The notes under the pieces were generated by a model. It had not been told where the DNA came from and searched no databases. It was given only the letters and a program-made list of their open reading frames with translations. The translations under genes were made by a program, and so were the position numbers. 22,483 bases of DNA from a virus, in the IMG/VR virus record IMGVR_UViG_3300025108_000420, positions 1-22,483 of that record. The stretch is one strand, 5' to 3'. Below, piece after piece: positions 15,531 through 22,483 of this stretch (the first letter of the stretch is position 1; every line of letters starts with the position of its first letter).

Positions 15531-17359
15531 TGGAAAAAGAATACGCAGTCATAGTTAGACGTGATCAAAATATTAGCGAAGTAGAAGCTGATATTATTGC
15601 TTCTACTGGAAGCGGTCCAATACCTAACAGAAGCGTGGAAGTTGCTAACCCTAGACTAGGGTCAACTCGTATAACACATTTTATGCTTACTGATGAAGAA
15701 GCAGATAATTTATCAACAGATCCAAGAATACTAGCAGTAGAAATACCACCTGATCAAAGAGACGATATTGAAATAGGTCTTAATTCTAGACAAGCAGGTA
15801 ATTACTGGAGAGGAACATTTAACAATGCTAATGATCTTAATTGGGGACTTAGACGTTGTATAGATGCAACAAATCAATACGGTACAAGTACAACAATTTC
15901 AGGAGACTACCTTTATACGTTAACGGGCGCAGGAGTTGATATTGTAATACAAGATAGTGGCATACAACCAGGACACCCTGAATGGGAAGATGAAAACGGA
16001 GTTACTAGACTAGTACAACATGATTGGTACGGAGTAAGTGGAATAGCAGGAACACAAAATGCTAACCATTACAGAGATAGAGATGGACACGGTACACATT
16101 GTGCAGGTATTGCCGCAGGTAAAACATATGGTTGGGCAAAACATGCAACTATATATTCACAAAAATTAGCAGGACTAGAATTGATAGGTGCTACTGACGG
16201 CACTGGTATTCCAGTTGCAGATGCATTTGATAGTATTAGATTATGGCACAATAATAAAGTAAGTGGCAAACCAACTGTGGTAAACATGAGTTGGGGATAT
16301 AGAAGTACTTCAAGTGTTGATCCTTCAAGTGGTACGTATAGAGGAACTCCATGGACATTTTCAACACAAACTGATGCACAATTATTTGCAGACTACGGTA
16401 TAGTTACACCTAACGGAAATGGGGACAGAACATTCCCTGCACAAAATGCTTTTGCTGATGCAGAAGTTGAAGATATGATTGATGCTGGAATTCATGTTGT
16501 TATTGCCGCAGGTAATGATAGTTACAAAGCAGATGTTTCAACAGGTAATGATTGGAATAATTTTGTTTCTGTAAGTGGAGTATCAAGACTATATCATAGA
16601 CCTAGTTCACCTTATTCTGACAGAGCATTTAATGTTGGCAACATTAGTTACGTTACTAATGGCGGCACTGATCAATCAGCAAATTCTAGTAAAAAAGGAC
16701 CTGGTGTAAACATATGGGCACCTGGTACTGAAATAATGAGTTCATCAAGTAATGAAGCTGATTCTGGATATACAACTTATGATTATCCAGGTAATAGTAA
16801 TTACAAAATCATGAAGATAAGCGGCACGTCAATGGCAGCACCTCAAATAGCAGGACTAGCGGCATTACACTTACAAGCAAACTCATTACAAACCCCAGAA
16901 CAATTAGTTACATTAATGACTAGTGTTAGTAAAAGTGTTGTTTATGAAACAGCAAATAATGATACAGATTATGATAATACTAGAAGTATTTTAGGTTCAC
17001 CAAATAGAATGATGTTTAGTAGATACGGCGTAGAACGTCCGTATAGAACAAATGGATCTATGACGTTTACTAATTCACTAGCAGTACTAAATGAAGACGG
17101 ACCTCAATTAGAAACTAATGCTTGGTTAGATGACAATGGTACAAATGTATCAGTATCTAGTATTATTTCAGGAGTTGCTTTACAAGTTAATGCTGTACTT
17201 GCAACCAATCCATCAACACCATTTAATATACAAGGACGTTTAAGCGGTGCTACAACAACTGTATCTGCTATAAGTGCTAATACAGGAACTATATTAGAAA
17301 TAGACGTCAACAATTCATTTGGATTTCAAGTAGGAGAAGGGCTGAACATTATTGCATAA
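15530..17359 (+). CDS. Subtilisin-like serine protease (S8) with probable propeptide
   Basis: 609 residues. The ATG overlaps the previous stop (TAATG) and there is no good ribosome site, so it is probably translated by coupling. The catalytic set is complete: Asp142 (VIQDSGIQPGHP), His187 (RDGHGTHCAGIAAG), the oxyanion Asn329 (VVIAAGNDS) and Ser434 (ISGTSMAAPQIAGLAAL). Residues about 1-75 resemble an I9-type inhibitor propeptide (YAVIVRRD, THFMLTDEEADNLSTDPRIL, AVEIP). Residues about 500-609 are a Thr/Asn-rich beta domain like those of fibre proteins. There is no signal peptide, so it would fold in the host cytoplasm or on the virion. Lying between two fibre-like genes under a late promoter, it is probably virion-associated: processing of tail proteins or attack on host surface protein are both possible. 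Confidence 0.88.
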   Translation: MEKEYAVIVRRDQNISEVEADIIASTGSGPIPNRSVEVANPRLGSTRITHFMLTDEEADNLSTDPRILAVEIPPDQRDDIEIGLNSRQAGNYWRGTFNNANDLNWGLRRCIDATNQYGTSTTISGDYLYTLTGAGVDIVIQDSGIQPGHPEWEDENGVTRLVQHDWYGVSGIAGTQNANHYRDRDGHGTHCAGIAAGKTYGWAKHATIYSQKLAGLELIGATDGTGIPVADAFDSIRLWHNNKVSGKPTVVNMSWGYRSTSSVDPSSGTYRGTPWTFSTQTDAQLFADYGIVTPNGNGDRTFPAQNAFADAEVEDMIDAGIHVVIAAGNDSYKADVSTGNDWNNFVSVSGVSRLYHRPSSPYSDRAFNVGNISYVTNGGTDQSANSSKKGPGVNIWAPGTEIMSSSSNEADSGYTTYDYPGNSNYKIMKISGTSMAAPQIAGLAALHLQANSLQTPEQLVTLMTSVSKSVVYETANNDTDYDNTRSILGSPNRMMFSRYGVERPYRTNGSMTFTNSLAVLNEDGPQLETNAWLDDNGTNVSVSSIISGVALQVNAVLATNPSTPFNIQGRLSGATTTVSAISANTGTILEIDVNNSFGFQVGEGLNIIA

Positions 17360-17362
17360 ATA
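17355..17362 (+). promoter_or_regulatory. Putative T4-type late promoter (CATAAATA)
   Basis: CATAAATA matches seven of eight bases of TATAAATA and contains the TAA stop of the protease gene. It is 22 nt before the ATG at 17385; the ribosome site AAGGA (17373-17377) would fall in the short leader. The geometry matches the box before 14391. Confidence 0.6.
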
Positions 17363-17384
17363 TTGTAACAGCAAGGATTAATAT

Positions 17385-19031
17385 ATGGCTTTAAATTTTC
17401 CAGACGCACCTAATGCAGACGATACTTATACCGAAGGTAGTGTAACCTGGGTATATGACGGCACTGTATGGAACATACAAGCAAGTTCTGCATCATCAGA
17501 TCAAAACTTATTTGATACAATTAATGCAGATACAGGAACAGTAACAGCATCTAATACAACTGATGCATTAACAGTTGCTGGCGGTACAAATGTAACTACT
17601 GCTATTGTTGGAAAGACGCTTACTATTAATTCTAGCGCAGTAGGAGGATCGTCAGATGTTATTAAAACAGTTACTACTGATGACGGATCGTATACAGCAA
17701 GTGGAGAAGATACTTTAAAAATATTAGGTAGAACAAATATTTCTACAGAGCTTACTACAAATACAAATGAATTACATATTGATTTAGACTCACACAGTAT
17801 TGACTTTTTAAGTGATGTTGATACAACAACTTCTGCGCCAGCAGTTGGGCAAGTGTTAAAGTGGGATGGTGTACAATGGGCACCAGGCTTTGACTCTACA
17901 ACAGGCGGCGGTGGTACTGATGCAGATACTTTTGATGGATTTGACAGTACCTACTTTTTAAATTATAATAACTTAACCAATACACCAACTGTTGCTACAC
18001 TATCAGACTTTAGTGTAGGCAATGAAAGAACACCAGACGGTAATGGTGCTATTGAATATGATAATACAACAGGCGTGTTTAGATATACACCACCAACACC
18101 GGGCGGTATTGGTGCATTAAGTGCAGAAGTAAATGATTTATCTGATGCAGTTACTTGGGCAGATGTACCAGATGCAAATATTACACAATCAAGTGTTACA
18201 CAACACCAAGCCGCACTAAGCGTAACAGAATCACAAATTAGCGACTTAGGTAGTTATATTACAGACTACACAGTAGTTGCTAATGACTTAAATGCTATTA
18301 GCGTGGGCGCACTTAGCGATGTTGATCTTACTGGAGTTAGTAACGGAGAAGTGTTAGCATGGAACAATACTAACAGTAGATTTGAACCAGCATCTCCTGC
18401 AGGATCAGGCGGTATTGCACTAACAGATTTAAGTGTAACATCAAATACGCCAAGCGGCACAGGCACACTTACGTATGACAATGCTACTGGAGCATTTAGT
18501 TACACACCACCTGTTACAGGTGCAACTGAAATTGACGATTTAAGTGATGTTAGTATTGCTTGGGTTGGTAACTTACCATTAGATAATAAAGGACAGTTAT
18601 TAAGTTGGACTGGTAGTACATTTATTAACTATACAGGTACTACTATTGATAAGATTACAGAAAACACATTAGTAGAATTTCAAGTTGGTAATGTAGGTAC
18701 ACAGTCTTACAATTTCTTTCCACATTATTCAGGACAAAATCCAACAATATATGTAATGTCAGGCACAACAGTTTCGTTTAAATTAGACGGAGCTCAAGGA
18801 CATCCATTTGCTATTCAAGATCCTACAGGAACTACAATTACAGATGCTACACAAATTTTCCATGTACAAACTAATGGTAATAAAACTACTGGCTCATTAG
18901 CACAAGGTAGATCAGAAGGTGTATTGTATTGGAGAATACCTGAAAGTTATTCAGGTGGTTATAGATATCAGTGTACTGCTCACCCTGCTATGGTTGGATC
19001 AATTCAAATAAAAAGATTTAGTCAAATTTAA
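17385..19031 (+). CDS. Fibre-like structural protein with C-terminal cupredoxin-like domain
   Basis: 548 residues. The N-terminal MALNFPDAPN...WVYDGTVWN is a module common in marine T4-like structural proteins. The middle carries GQVLKWDGVQW, a DADTFDGFDSTYFLNYNNLT module and two G-x-(I/L)-x-YDN(T/A)TGxFxYTPP repeats, all shared with the protein at 14391. Residues about 430-545 look like a cupredoxin fold: IYVMSGTTVSFKL, His473 in GHPFAIQ, then YRYQCTAHPAMVGSIQI with Cys530, His533 and Met536. The Cys-x2-His-x2-Met spacing and downstream His-Pro are those of amicyanin, and with His473 make a full type 1 copper site on paper. Copper binding is inference. The final 14 nt overlap a gene on the other strand. 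Confidence 0.8.
   Translation: MALNFPDAPNADDTYTEGSVTWVYDGTVWNIQASSASSDQNLFDTINADTGTVTASNTTDALTVAGGTNVTTAIVGKTLTINSSAVGGSSDVIKTVTTDDGSYTASGEDTLKILGRTNISTELTTNTNELHIDLDSHSIDFLSDVDTTTSAPAVGQVLKWDGVQWAPGFDSTTGGGGTDADTFDGFDSTYFLNYNNLTNTPTVATLSDFSVGNERTPDGNGAIEYDNTTGVFRYTPPTPGGIGALSAEVNDLSDAVTWADVPDANITQSSVTQHQAALSVTESQISDLGSYITDYTVVANDLNAISVGALSDVDLTGVSNGEVLAWNNTNSRFEPASPAGSGGIALTDLSVTSNTPSGTGTLTYDNATGAFSYTPPVTGATEIDDLSDVSIAWVGNLPLDNKGQLLSWTGSTFINYTGTTIDKITENTLVEFQVGNVGTQSYNFFPHYSGQNPTIYVMSGTTVSFKLDGAQGHPFAIQDPTGTTITDATQIFHVQTNGNKTTGSLAQGRSEGVLYWRIPESYSGGYRYQCTAHPAMVGSIQIKRFSQI
19018..19031. other. Convergent coding overlap of 14 nt
   Basis: The plus-strand fibre gene ends at 19031 and the minus-strand small gene ends at 19018, so their 3' ends overlap with no intergenic space. 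A weak inverted repeat TAGTC (19019-19023) / GACTA (19035-19039) with an 11-nt loop spans the junction. No GC-rich terminator with a T tract is visible on either strand. Confidence 0.75.
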
Positions 19032-19272
19032 GTAGACTATTTAACTCACGTCTTAGATCAACAGTTTCTTTAATAAGCGAATTAATATTGCCTAGTTTAG
19101 CAAAGCCTCTACTAGACGAATGTACTGTATCTATACTTTCTATTTTATCTTTAAGGGTTGCAAGTAACTGTTCGCAATGTAGTTTTCCTTTTGGGTTAGT
19201 TACTTGTGTAATTGCTTGTTCCCAACGTAAAATATCATTTACGTAGTCGTTATGCTGTGCTAGTGTTCGCAA
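19018..19272 (-). CDS. Small helical hypothetical protein (TTG start)
   Basis: 84 residues read from the minus strand. The start is TTG at 19272-19270, supported by AGGAG about six bases upstream; no better start was seen nearby. The first 23 bases overlap the end of the cupin gene, as expected for a coupled operon. The protein is nearly all helix (YVNDILRWEQAITQV, CEQLLATLKDKIESI, SLIKETVDLRRELNSLL), with a central Ser/Gly-rich turn, no membrane segment and no motif I recognise. It ends tail to tail with the cupredoxin-bearing fibre gene, overlapping by 14 nt. Function unknown. Confidence 0.65.
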   Translation of the reverse strand: MRTLAQHNDYVNDILRWEQAITQVTNPKGKLHCEQLLATLKDKIESIDTVHSSSRGFAKLGNINSLIKETVDLRRELNSLLKFD

Positions 19273-19624
19273 GTTCTTCTCCTGTTGGAGTTAAGTTATA
19301 TGTGTCAGCATCATCGTCAATATCGCCGACTTCAGTAAAACTACCACTAGGACTTAAACATTCAATACTTGCAGGCATAAGTGCTGGTACATTAAATACT
19401 TGTCCTTCTTTTAGATTTGATTCAAATAGTTGTCCTGTTGCAGTATCAATATAATTTAGTCTAAAATTACCATCGTTAATAAACCAACTTTTATTTTTAA
19501 CTTTATGAAAGTGCATACTAGTTTTATTAGGTTTGTTAAAGCCTACAATTTTACTATAATATGAATCTGTTTTAGCCCATATTGCTTCGTAACCGTAGGA
19601 CGTTTGTTTTACATTCTCTGTCAT
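19250..19624 (-). CDS. Cupin-fold protein, degenerate metal site
   Basis: 124 residues. The ATG directly follows the Nudix stop codon on the minus strand, with GAGGAA just upstream inside that gene. The fold reads as a single cupin of the sugar-isomerase type: TSMHFHKVKNKSWFINDGNF is motif 1, and LKEGQVFNVPALMPASIECL is motif 2. His38 and His40 of motif 1 are present, but the usual Glu is not seen (Lys/Ser around 45-46), and the motif 2 His is replaced (Ala85/Ser86). A metal site would therefore be incomplete, and a binding or structural role is more likely than catalysis. A conserved-looking DIDDDADTYNL segment closes the fold. Confidence 0.65.
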   Translation of the reverse strand: MTENVKQTSYGYEAIWAKTDSYYSKIVGFNKPNKTSMHFHKVKNKSWFINDGNFRLNYIDTATGQLFESNLKEGQVFNVPALMPASIECLSPSGSFTEVGDIDDDADTYNLTPTGEELANTSTA

Positions 19625-20062
19625 TTATTCCTCTAGTAAATCTATAACTTGAAATACTGTTTCTAATTTAGAAAGGTTAGTTTTATTTTGCAGTGTATTT
19701 CGTAGTCCTTGATGTAATGTCTTTGGCCAACAACCAAAGTCAACCCACGCATATCCGCTGTGTTCATCGTTAAGAATAGGAATAAACTCTCCTTTACAGC
19801 ACACAAGGTATGTATGAAAATTGAACTTTGCATCGTTAGATACAAAAGTTTCTAACGGAATAGTTTTTACAATAGGAGTTGTTTCAGATACTTCCTCAGC
19901 AATTTCTCTCTTTAGAGCTTCAAATGGTGTTTCACCATTTTCGTTACCGCCGCCAACAAGTCCCCAAGTCCCAGCAGTTTTACCACCAGCTCTATGTAAA
20001 AATAAAAAACGTTTAGTGTCAAGAGCATAGAATAGTGCTCCACTACAAATTATCTTGTTCAT
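19625..20062 (-). CDS. Nudix hydrolase
   Basis: 145 residues, ATG start with no clear ribosome site; it lies 8 nt after the gp15-like gene, so translation is probably coupled. The Nudix box is clear: Gly38-x5-Glu44-x7-Arg52-Glu53-Ile-Ala-Glu56-Glu57, with the metal-binding glutamates intact. The usual Gly near the end is Ser59. The strand before it (AGGKTAGTWGLVGGG) is typical of the family, which hydrolyses nucleoside diphosphates linked to another group. T4-like phages carry Nudix genes of several kinds (T4 NudE, for example); the substrate here cannot be read. Its place between a tail-completion gene and a cupin is accessory in character. Confidence 0.85.
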   Translation of the reverse strand: MNKIICSGALFYALDTKRFLFLHRAGGKTAGTWGLVGGGNENGETPFEALKREIAEEVSETTPIVKTIPLETFVSNDAKFNFHTYLVCCKGEFIPILNDEHSGYAWVDFGCWPKTLHQGLRNTLQNKTNLSKLETVFQVIDLLEE

Positions 20063-20070
20063 ACTAGTAA

Positions 20071-21588
20071 TTAGCCGTCTAGGTTAATTGACCAGTCACC
20101 TTTGGCATATTCACCGTCTACACTTAGTAGCCATTGATCGCCGTCCCAGTAGTATTGTACACCTGTATTAAGATTTGTAGTATATAAAGTAGTAATTACT
20201 TCGTCGTTGTATATAAGTTTATCAGCACTTGCATCAAATACTATTTGCCATGCAGTGCCGTCCCATTCAATAATATCATTAGAGTTTGCAACAAAGTCTG
20301 TTCCGTTTGCATTTTTCCAAGCATCAGCACCATCTGTATTTGTTGTACTACCGATGCTACCTAATAATAACAGTCTTAGTCCTGCTACTTTAGCAGTAGT
20401 TGGGTCATAACGTAATGGATCAATAATGTAGTCTATACTTGAATATTGATTTGCATTACGTGCAGGGCCTTGTACAGTACTATTACTAGGTAATGTATCT
20501 CTATCAAAGTCAATTGTAAGTTTAGTTTCGTCTAATGGATTAATAGTAATACGTCCTGCAAGCATTCCGTTTATATCAGGCTTTCTAAAATATGCAATAC
20601 TTAACCCTGCTCTGTAAGATCCTAATAATGCATCAAAATGGTCTCCCCATTTTATATTACTAGGCAATCCGTTTTTAAGAATTTGTGCTTGACCATTTAA
20701 AATTAATACTCTATGTTGTGTGTAATTTTTTACTACTTCTTTAGTATGTCTAGTTTTTTGTTTTCTAGGATTCATTATGCCGTCACCATCACTAGGTGCC
20801 GCACCTGTGTCAACAACATTAGTAGTGTTATCTAATGTATCTTGTACAACAGGTTCAGTCATTCCGCCCATACTAAACAAATTAGTACCTTGTAACATCT
20901 GTTCAAAATCAACATATCCGTCACCGTCAAAGATGCTTGTAACAATATTTGTAACAACGCCTAAACGTTTTACTTTTGCTGGAGGACTAATATAAATTGG
21001 AGTACTAAATGTCATTGATCCAACATCTATTTCGCTATCAACACCTGTTGGTATTGAACGACTACTAAAGTTAACACTATCAAGCATAATAGTTGTTAAA
21101 CTAGTCCAGTCTAAATAGTTGTCAGTTGTTTGTATATCTAAACTTGGATTAAAGAGCATTAATATTTGCTCCATAATTTGTAATTTCATATCTGTGTTTG
21201 TTGACCATAGATCAACATTTACAGTTAGCCTGTATGGTGTTGGCATCAAACGTTCTACAGTATATTGTTTACCTGCTTCATCATTATAGGCGCCCGCACT
21301 ATCTTTTCCACGTTCTCTAATATGTCTTTTGTTTACATAACTGGAATCACTAGTACGATCTCTATCTAGTTCTAGTCCTGTAATGTAAACAGCCATACGT
21401 GGCGCACTAGGTATTTTATTTTCTGAATTATCTCTTAATATTGAGCCTACTTGTCTAGTAAGATCTCCGTACAATACAGGTACTTGCTTTTCAGTGCCAT
21501 CACCTGTTTGATAACTGAAGTTACTAAACAGACGCATCATCTGTACAAGATACTTTCTTATTTGTCCGTCATAAAAATGTTCAGCCAT
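20071..21588 (-). CDS. Tail-completion / sheath-stabiliser protein, gp15-like
   Basis: 505 residues. The ATG shares a base with the upstream stop (TAATG on the minus strand). Residues 1-230 follow the layout of T4 gp15: HFYDGQIRKYLVQMMRLFSN, VPVLYG, a SAPRMAVYITGLELDRDR stretch, MPTPYRLTVNVDLWSTNTD, MEQILMLFNPSLDIQTTDNY and TFSTPIYISPPAKVKRLG. gp15 caps the tail and stabilises the contracted sheath at the neck junction. This protein is much longer than T4 gp15 (about 270 residues). The extra C-terminal half includes an Arg/Lys-rich linker (PRKQKTRHTKEVVKNYTQHR) and two WDGxxW beta hairpins (EWDGTAWQIVFD, YWDGDQWLLSVD). It could instead be a gp15-related paralogue; assignment is by motif memory. 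Confidence 0.6.
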   Translation of the reverse strand: MAEHFYDGQIRKYLVQMMRLFSNFSYQTGDGTEKQVPVLYGDLTRQVGSILRDNSENKIPSAPRMAVYITGLELDRDRTSDSSYVNKRHIRERGKDSAGAYNDEAGKQYTVERLMPTPYRLTVNVDLWSTNTDMKLQIMEQILMLFNPSLDIQTTDNYLDWTSLTTIMLDSVNFSSRSIPTGVDSEIDVGSMTFSTPIYISPPAKVKRLGVVTNIVTSIFDGDGYVDFEQMLQGTNLFSMGGMTEPVVQDTLDNTTNVVDTGAAPSDGDGIMNPRKQKTRHTKEVVKNYTQHRVLILNGQAQILKNGLPSNIKWGDHFDALLGSYRAGLSIAYFRKPDINGMLAGRITINPLDETKLTIDFDRDTLPSNSTVQGPARNANQYSSIDYIIDPLRYDPTTAKVAGLRLLLLGSIGSTTNTDGADAWKNANGTDFVANSNDIIEWDGTAWQIVFDASADKLIYNDEVITTLYTTNLNTGVQYYWDGDQWLLSVDGEYAKGDWSINLDG

Positions 21589-22483
21589 TAGTTATCTGCC
21601 TTAGGTTTTAATACTTGTGAAAGAGCTTGACGTTGTTGCGTTCTTTCATTGTAAAGTGTTATTGTATGCAGTCCTGCATTTTTAATAGCAGTAGCACTTG
21701 GTAAAGTTAATTTTACAAGTTGTGTACTGCCGTCTTGACTTGTATATGGCTTTAGTATTCCAGGATAGTTAGTAGCACTATTCATTGGATAGTCTACAAC
21801 TGCATAACTAACTACATCGATGCCATCTCTAGTGTCACTAGTGTGTTCTATTCTTATATATTTTGCTGACATATCAGCAATGTCTGTTAGCAACTCAGTT
21901 TGTCCAACAGTTAATTGCATAAAGTCTGTTGCTATAGGAGTATCGTATAGATAAGTGTCTACATCATTAATAAACGATCCTCTTAGTGTATCTTTAGTTC
22001 CATTATTCATTGGAGCTCTCTTAACATCATGTACTTTTATCCAACGATTTTTTTCGTATCTAAATAACCTTTGAGGTAAAAAGTCTGTTCGCATAAAATA
22101 GTCACCGTCTACAGAGTTAACTGGAAAACTTATACCGCTACCAAACTGACTTCCGTTAGGTGCAAATTCATCACCTATCAATAGTCCATCATAACCGTGT
22201 CCTCTAGGTGTTGCTTTGTCAGTTATTGTACTGCCGTCATCAGCAACTTGTTCTACTGCGGCTCTACCTGTATCTTCATCTACTGCAAGTGTATATAATG
22301 CTGTATCTGTATCATACCCGCTTTTAGGAGTATTAGTATTTGCTTCTGCAACTACAGCATTGTTAACATTCATTTCTGCTTCGAATGTTGATAATACATC
22401 ACGTAGTGTACCATCTTCTGGATAGTCTTCACTTGCTGGTAAGTCAAGTATATCTTTGTACTCTTGACTGTCTACTATTTGTT
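21588..22483 (-). CDS. Virion structural / neck protein, 5'-truncated by window edge
   Basis: The frame is open to the window edge, with 297 residues visible. An ATG at 22373 is not the start, because the 36 codons before it read as ordinary protein (SQEYKDILDLPASEDYPEDG) with no stop. Visible features: an Asp/Thr-rich segment, a FPVNSVDGDYFMRTDFLPQR module, then FRYEKNRWIKVHD, which recalls structural proteins of T4-like marine phages, and beta-rich segments to the end (LHTITLYNERTQQR). It is translationally joined to the gp15-like gene by TAATG, which suggests neck or tail-connector function (T4 order gp13-gp14-gp15), but I cannot assign it to gp14 with confidence. Confidence 0.7.
   Translation of the reverse strand, partial: QIVDSQEYKDILDLPASEDYPEDGTLRDVLSTFEAEMNVNNAVVAEANTNTPKSGYDTDTALYTLAVDEDTGRAAVEQVADDGSTITDKATPRGHGYDGLLIGDEFAPNGSQFGSGISFPVNSVDGDYFMRTDFLPQRLFRYEKNRWIKVHDVKRAPMNNGTKDTLRGSFINDVDTYLYDTPIATDFMQLTVGQTELLTDIADMSAKYIRIEHTSDTRDGIDVVSYAVVDYPMNSATNYPGILKPYTSQDGSTQLVKLTLPSATAIKNAGLHTITLYNERTQQRQALSQVLKPKADN

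Noticed and set aside
20920-20960. EF-hand-like calcium loop in the gp15-like protein (DGDGYVDFEQ)
   Set aside because: Only part of the 12-residue loop matches; the first position is not acidic, so a calcium site is not supported.
22371-22373. ATG as the start of the last minus-strand gene
   Set aside because: The frame stays open for 36 more codons to the window edge with normal protein composition, and there is no ribosome site at this ATG.
1-22483. CRISPR arrays, tRNA genes or insertion sequences
   Set aside because: No regularly spaced identical repeats, no cloverleaf-like sequence and no transposase or terminal inverted repeats were found; the gaps between genes are too short to hold them.

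Overview
This window looks like part of the late (virion structural) region of a large T4-like marine myovirus, of the kind that infects picocyanobacteria or SAR11 bacteria. The base composition is AT-rich. Genes are tightly packed, usually sharing or abutting stop and start codons, and no gap approaches 300 bases. Proteins are rich in Gly, Ser, Thr, Asn and Ala and carry motifs typical of tail-fibre and baseplate proteins. ATAAATA boxes resembling T4-type late promoters sit just upstream of structural genes. I see no tRNA, rRNA, integrase, insertion sequence or CRISPR array. The host and exact relatives cannot be fixed from sequence alone.

Plus strand, 1-19031. A giant structural protein, cut at its 5' end by the window edge (at least 2085 residues), carries six diverged N-terminal repeats, a beta-helix-like segment and six BNR/Asp-box-like blades. 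It is followed by a small structural protein, a tail fibre with a C-terminal Peptidase_S74 self-cleaving chaperone domain, three tandem paralogues of about 380 residues that are probably adhesin or fibre proteins, and two unrecognised proteins. Next comes an overlapping pair: a U32-peptidase-like Fe-S protein and a SAM methyltransferase. A second structural run follows: a fibre-like protein, a subtilisin-like protease with all catalytic residues and a probable propeptide, and a fibre-like protein ending in what looks like an amicyanin-type blue-copper (cupredoxin) domain.

Minus strand, 22483-19018. A convergent block reads, in order of transcription: a structural or neck protein cut by the window edge, a gp15-like tail-completion protein with a long C-terminal extension, a Nudix hydrolase, a degenerate cupin, and a small helical protein with a TTG start. 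The two blocks meet tail to tail with a 14-nt overlap of coding sequence.

Most of the window appears to build and decorate the tail: baseplate and fibre parts, a self-cleaving folding domain, a virion-linked protease and receptor-binding candidates. A few enzyme genes sit among them. The points most worth following up are the copper-site cupredoxin at the end of a fibre-like protein, strong avoidance of GCWGC achieved through alanine codon choice, the subtilase inside the structural operon, the U32-like/methyltransferase pair, and the tandem paralogue cluster with signs of gene conversion.
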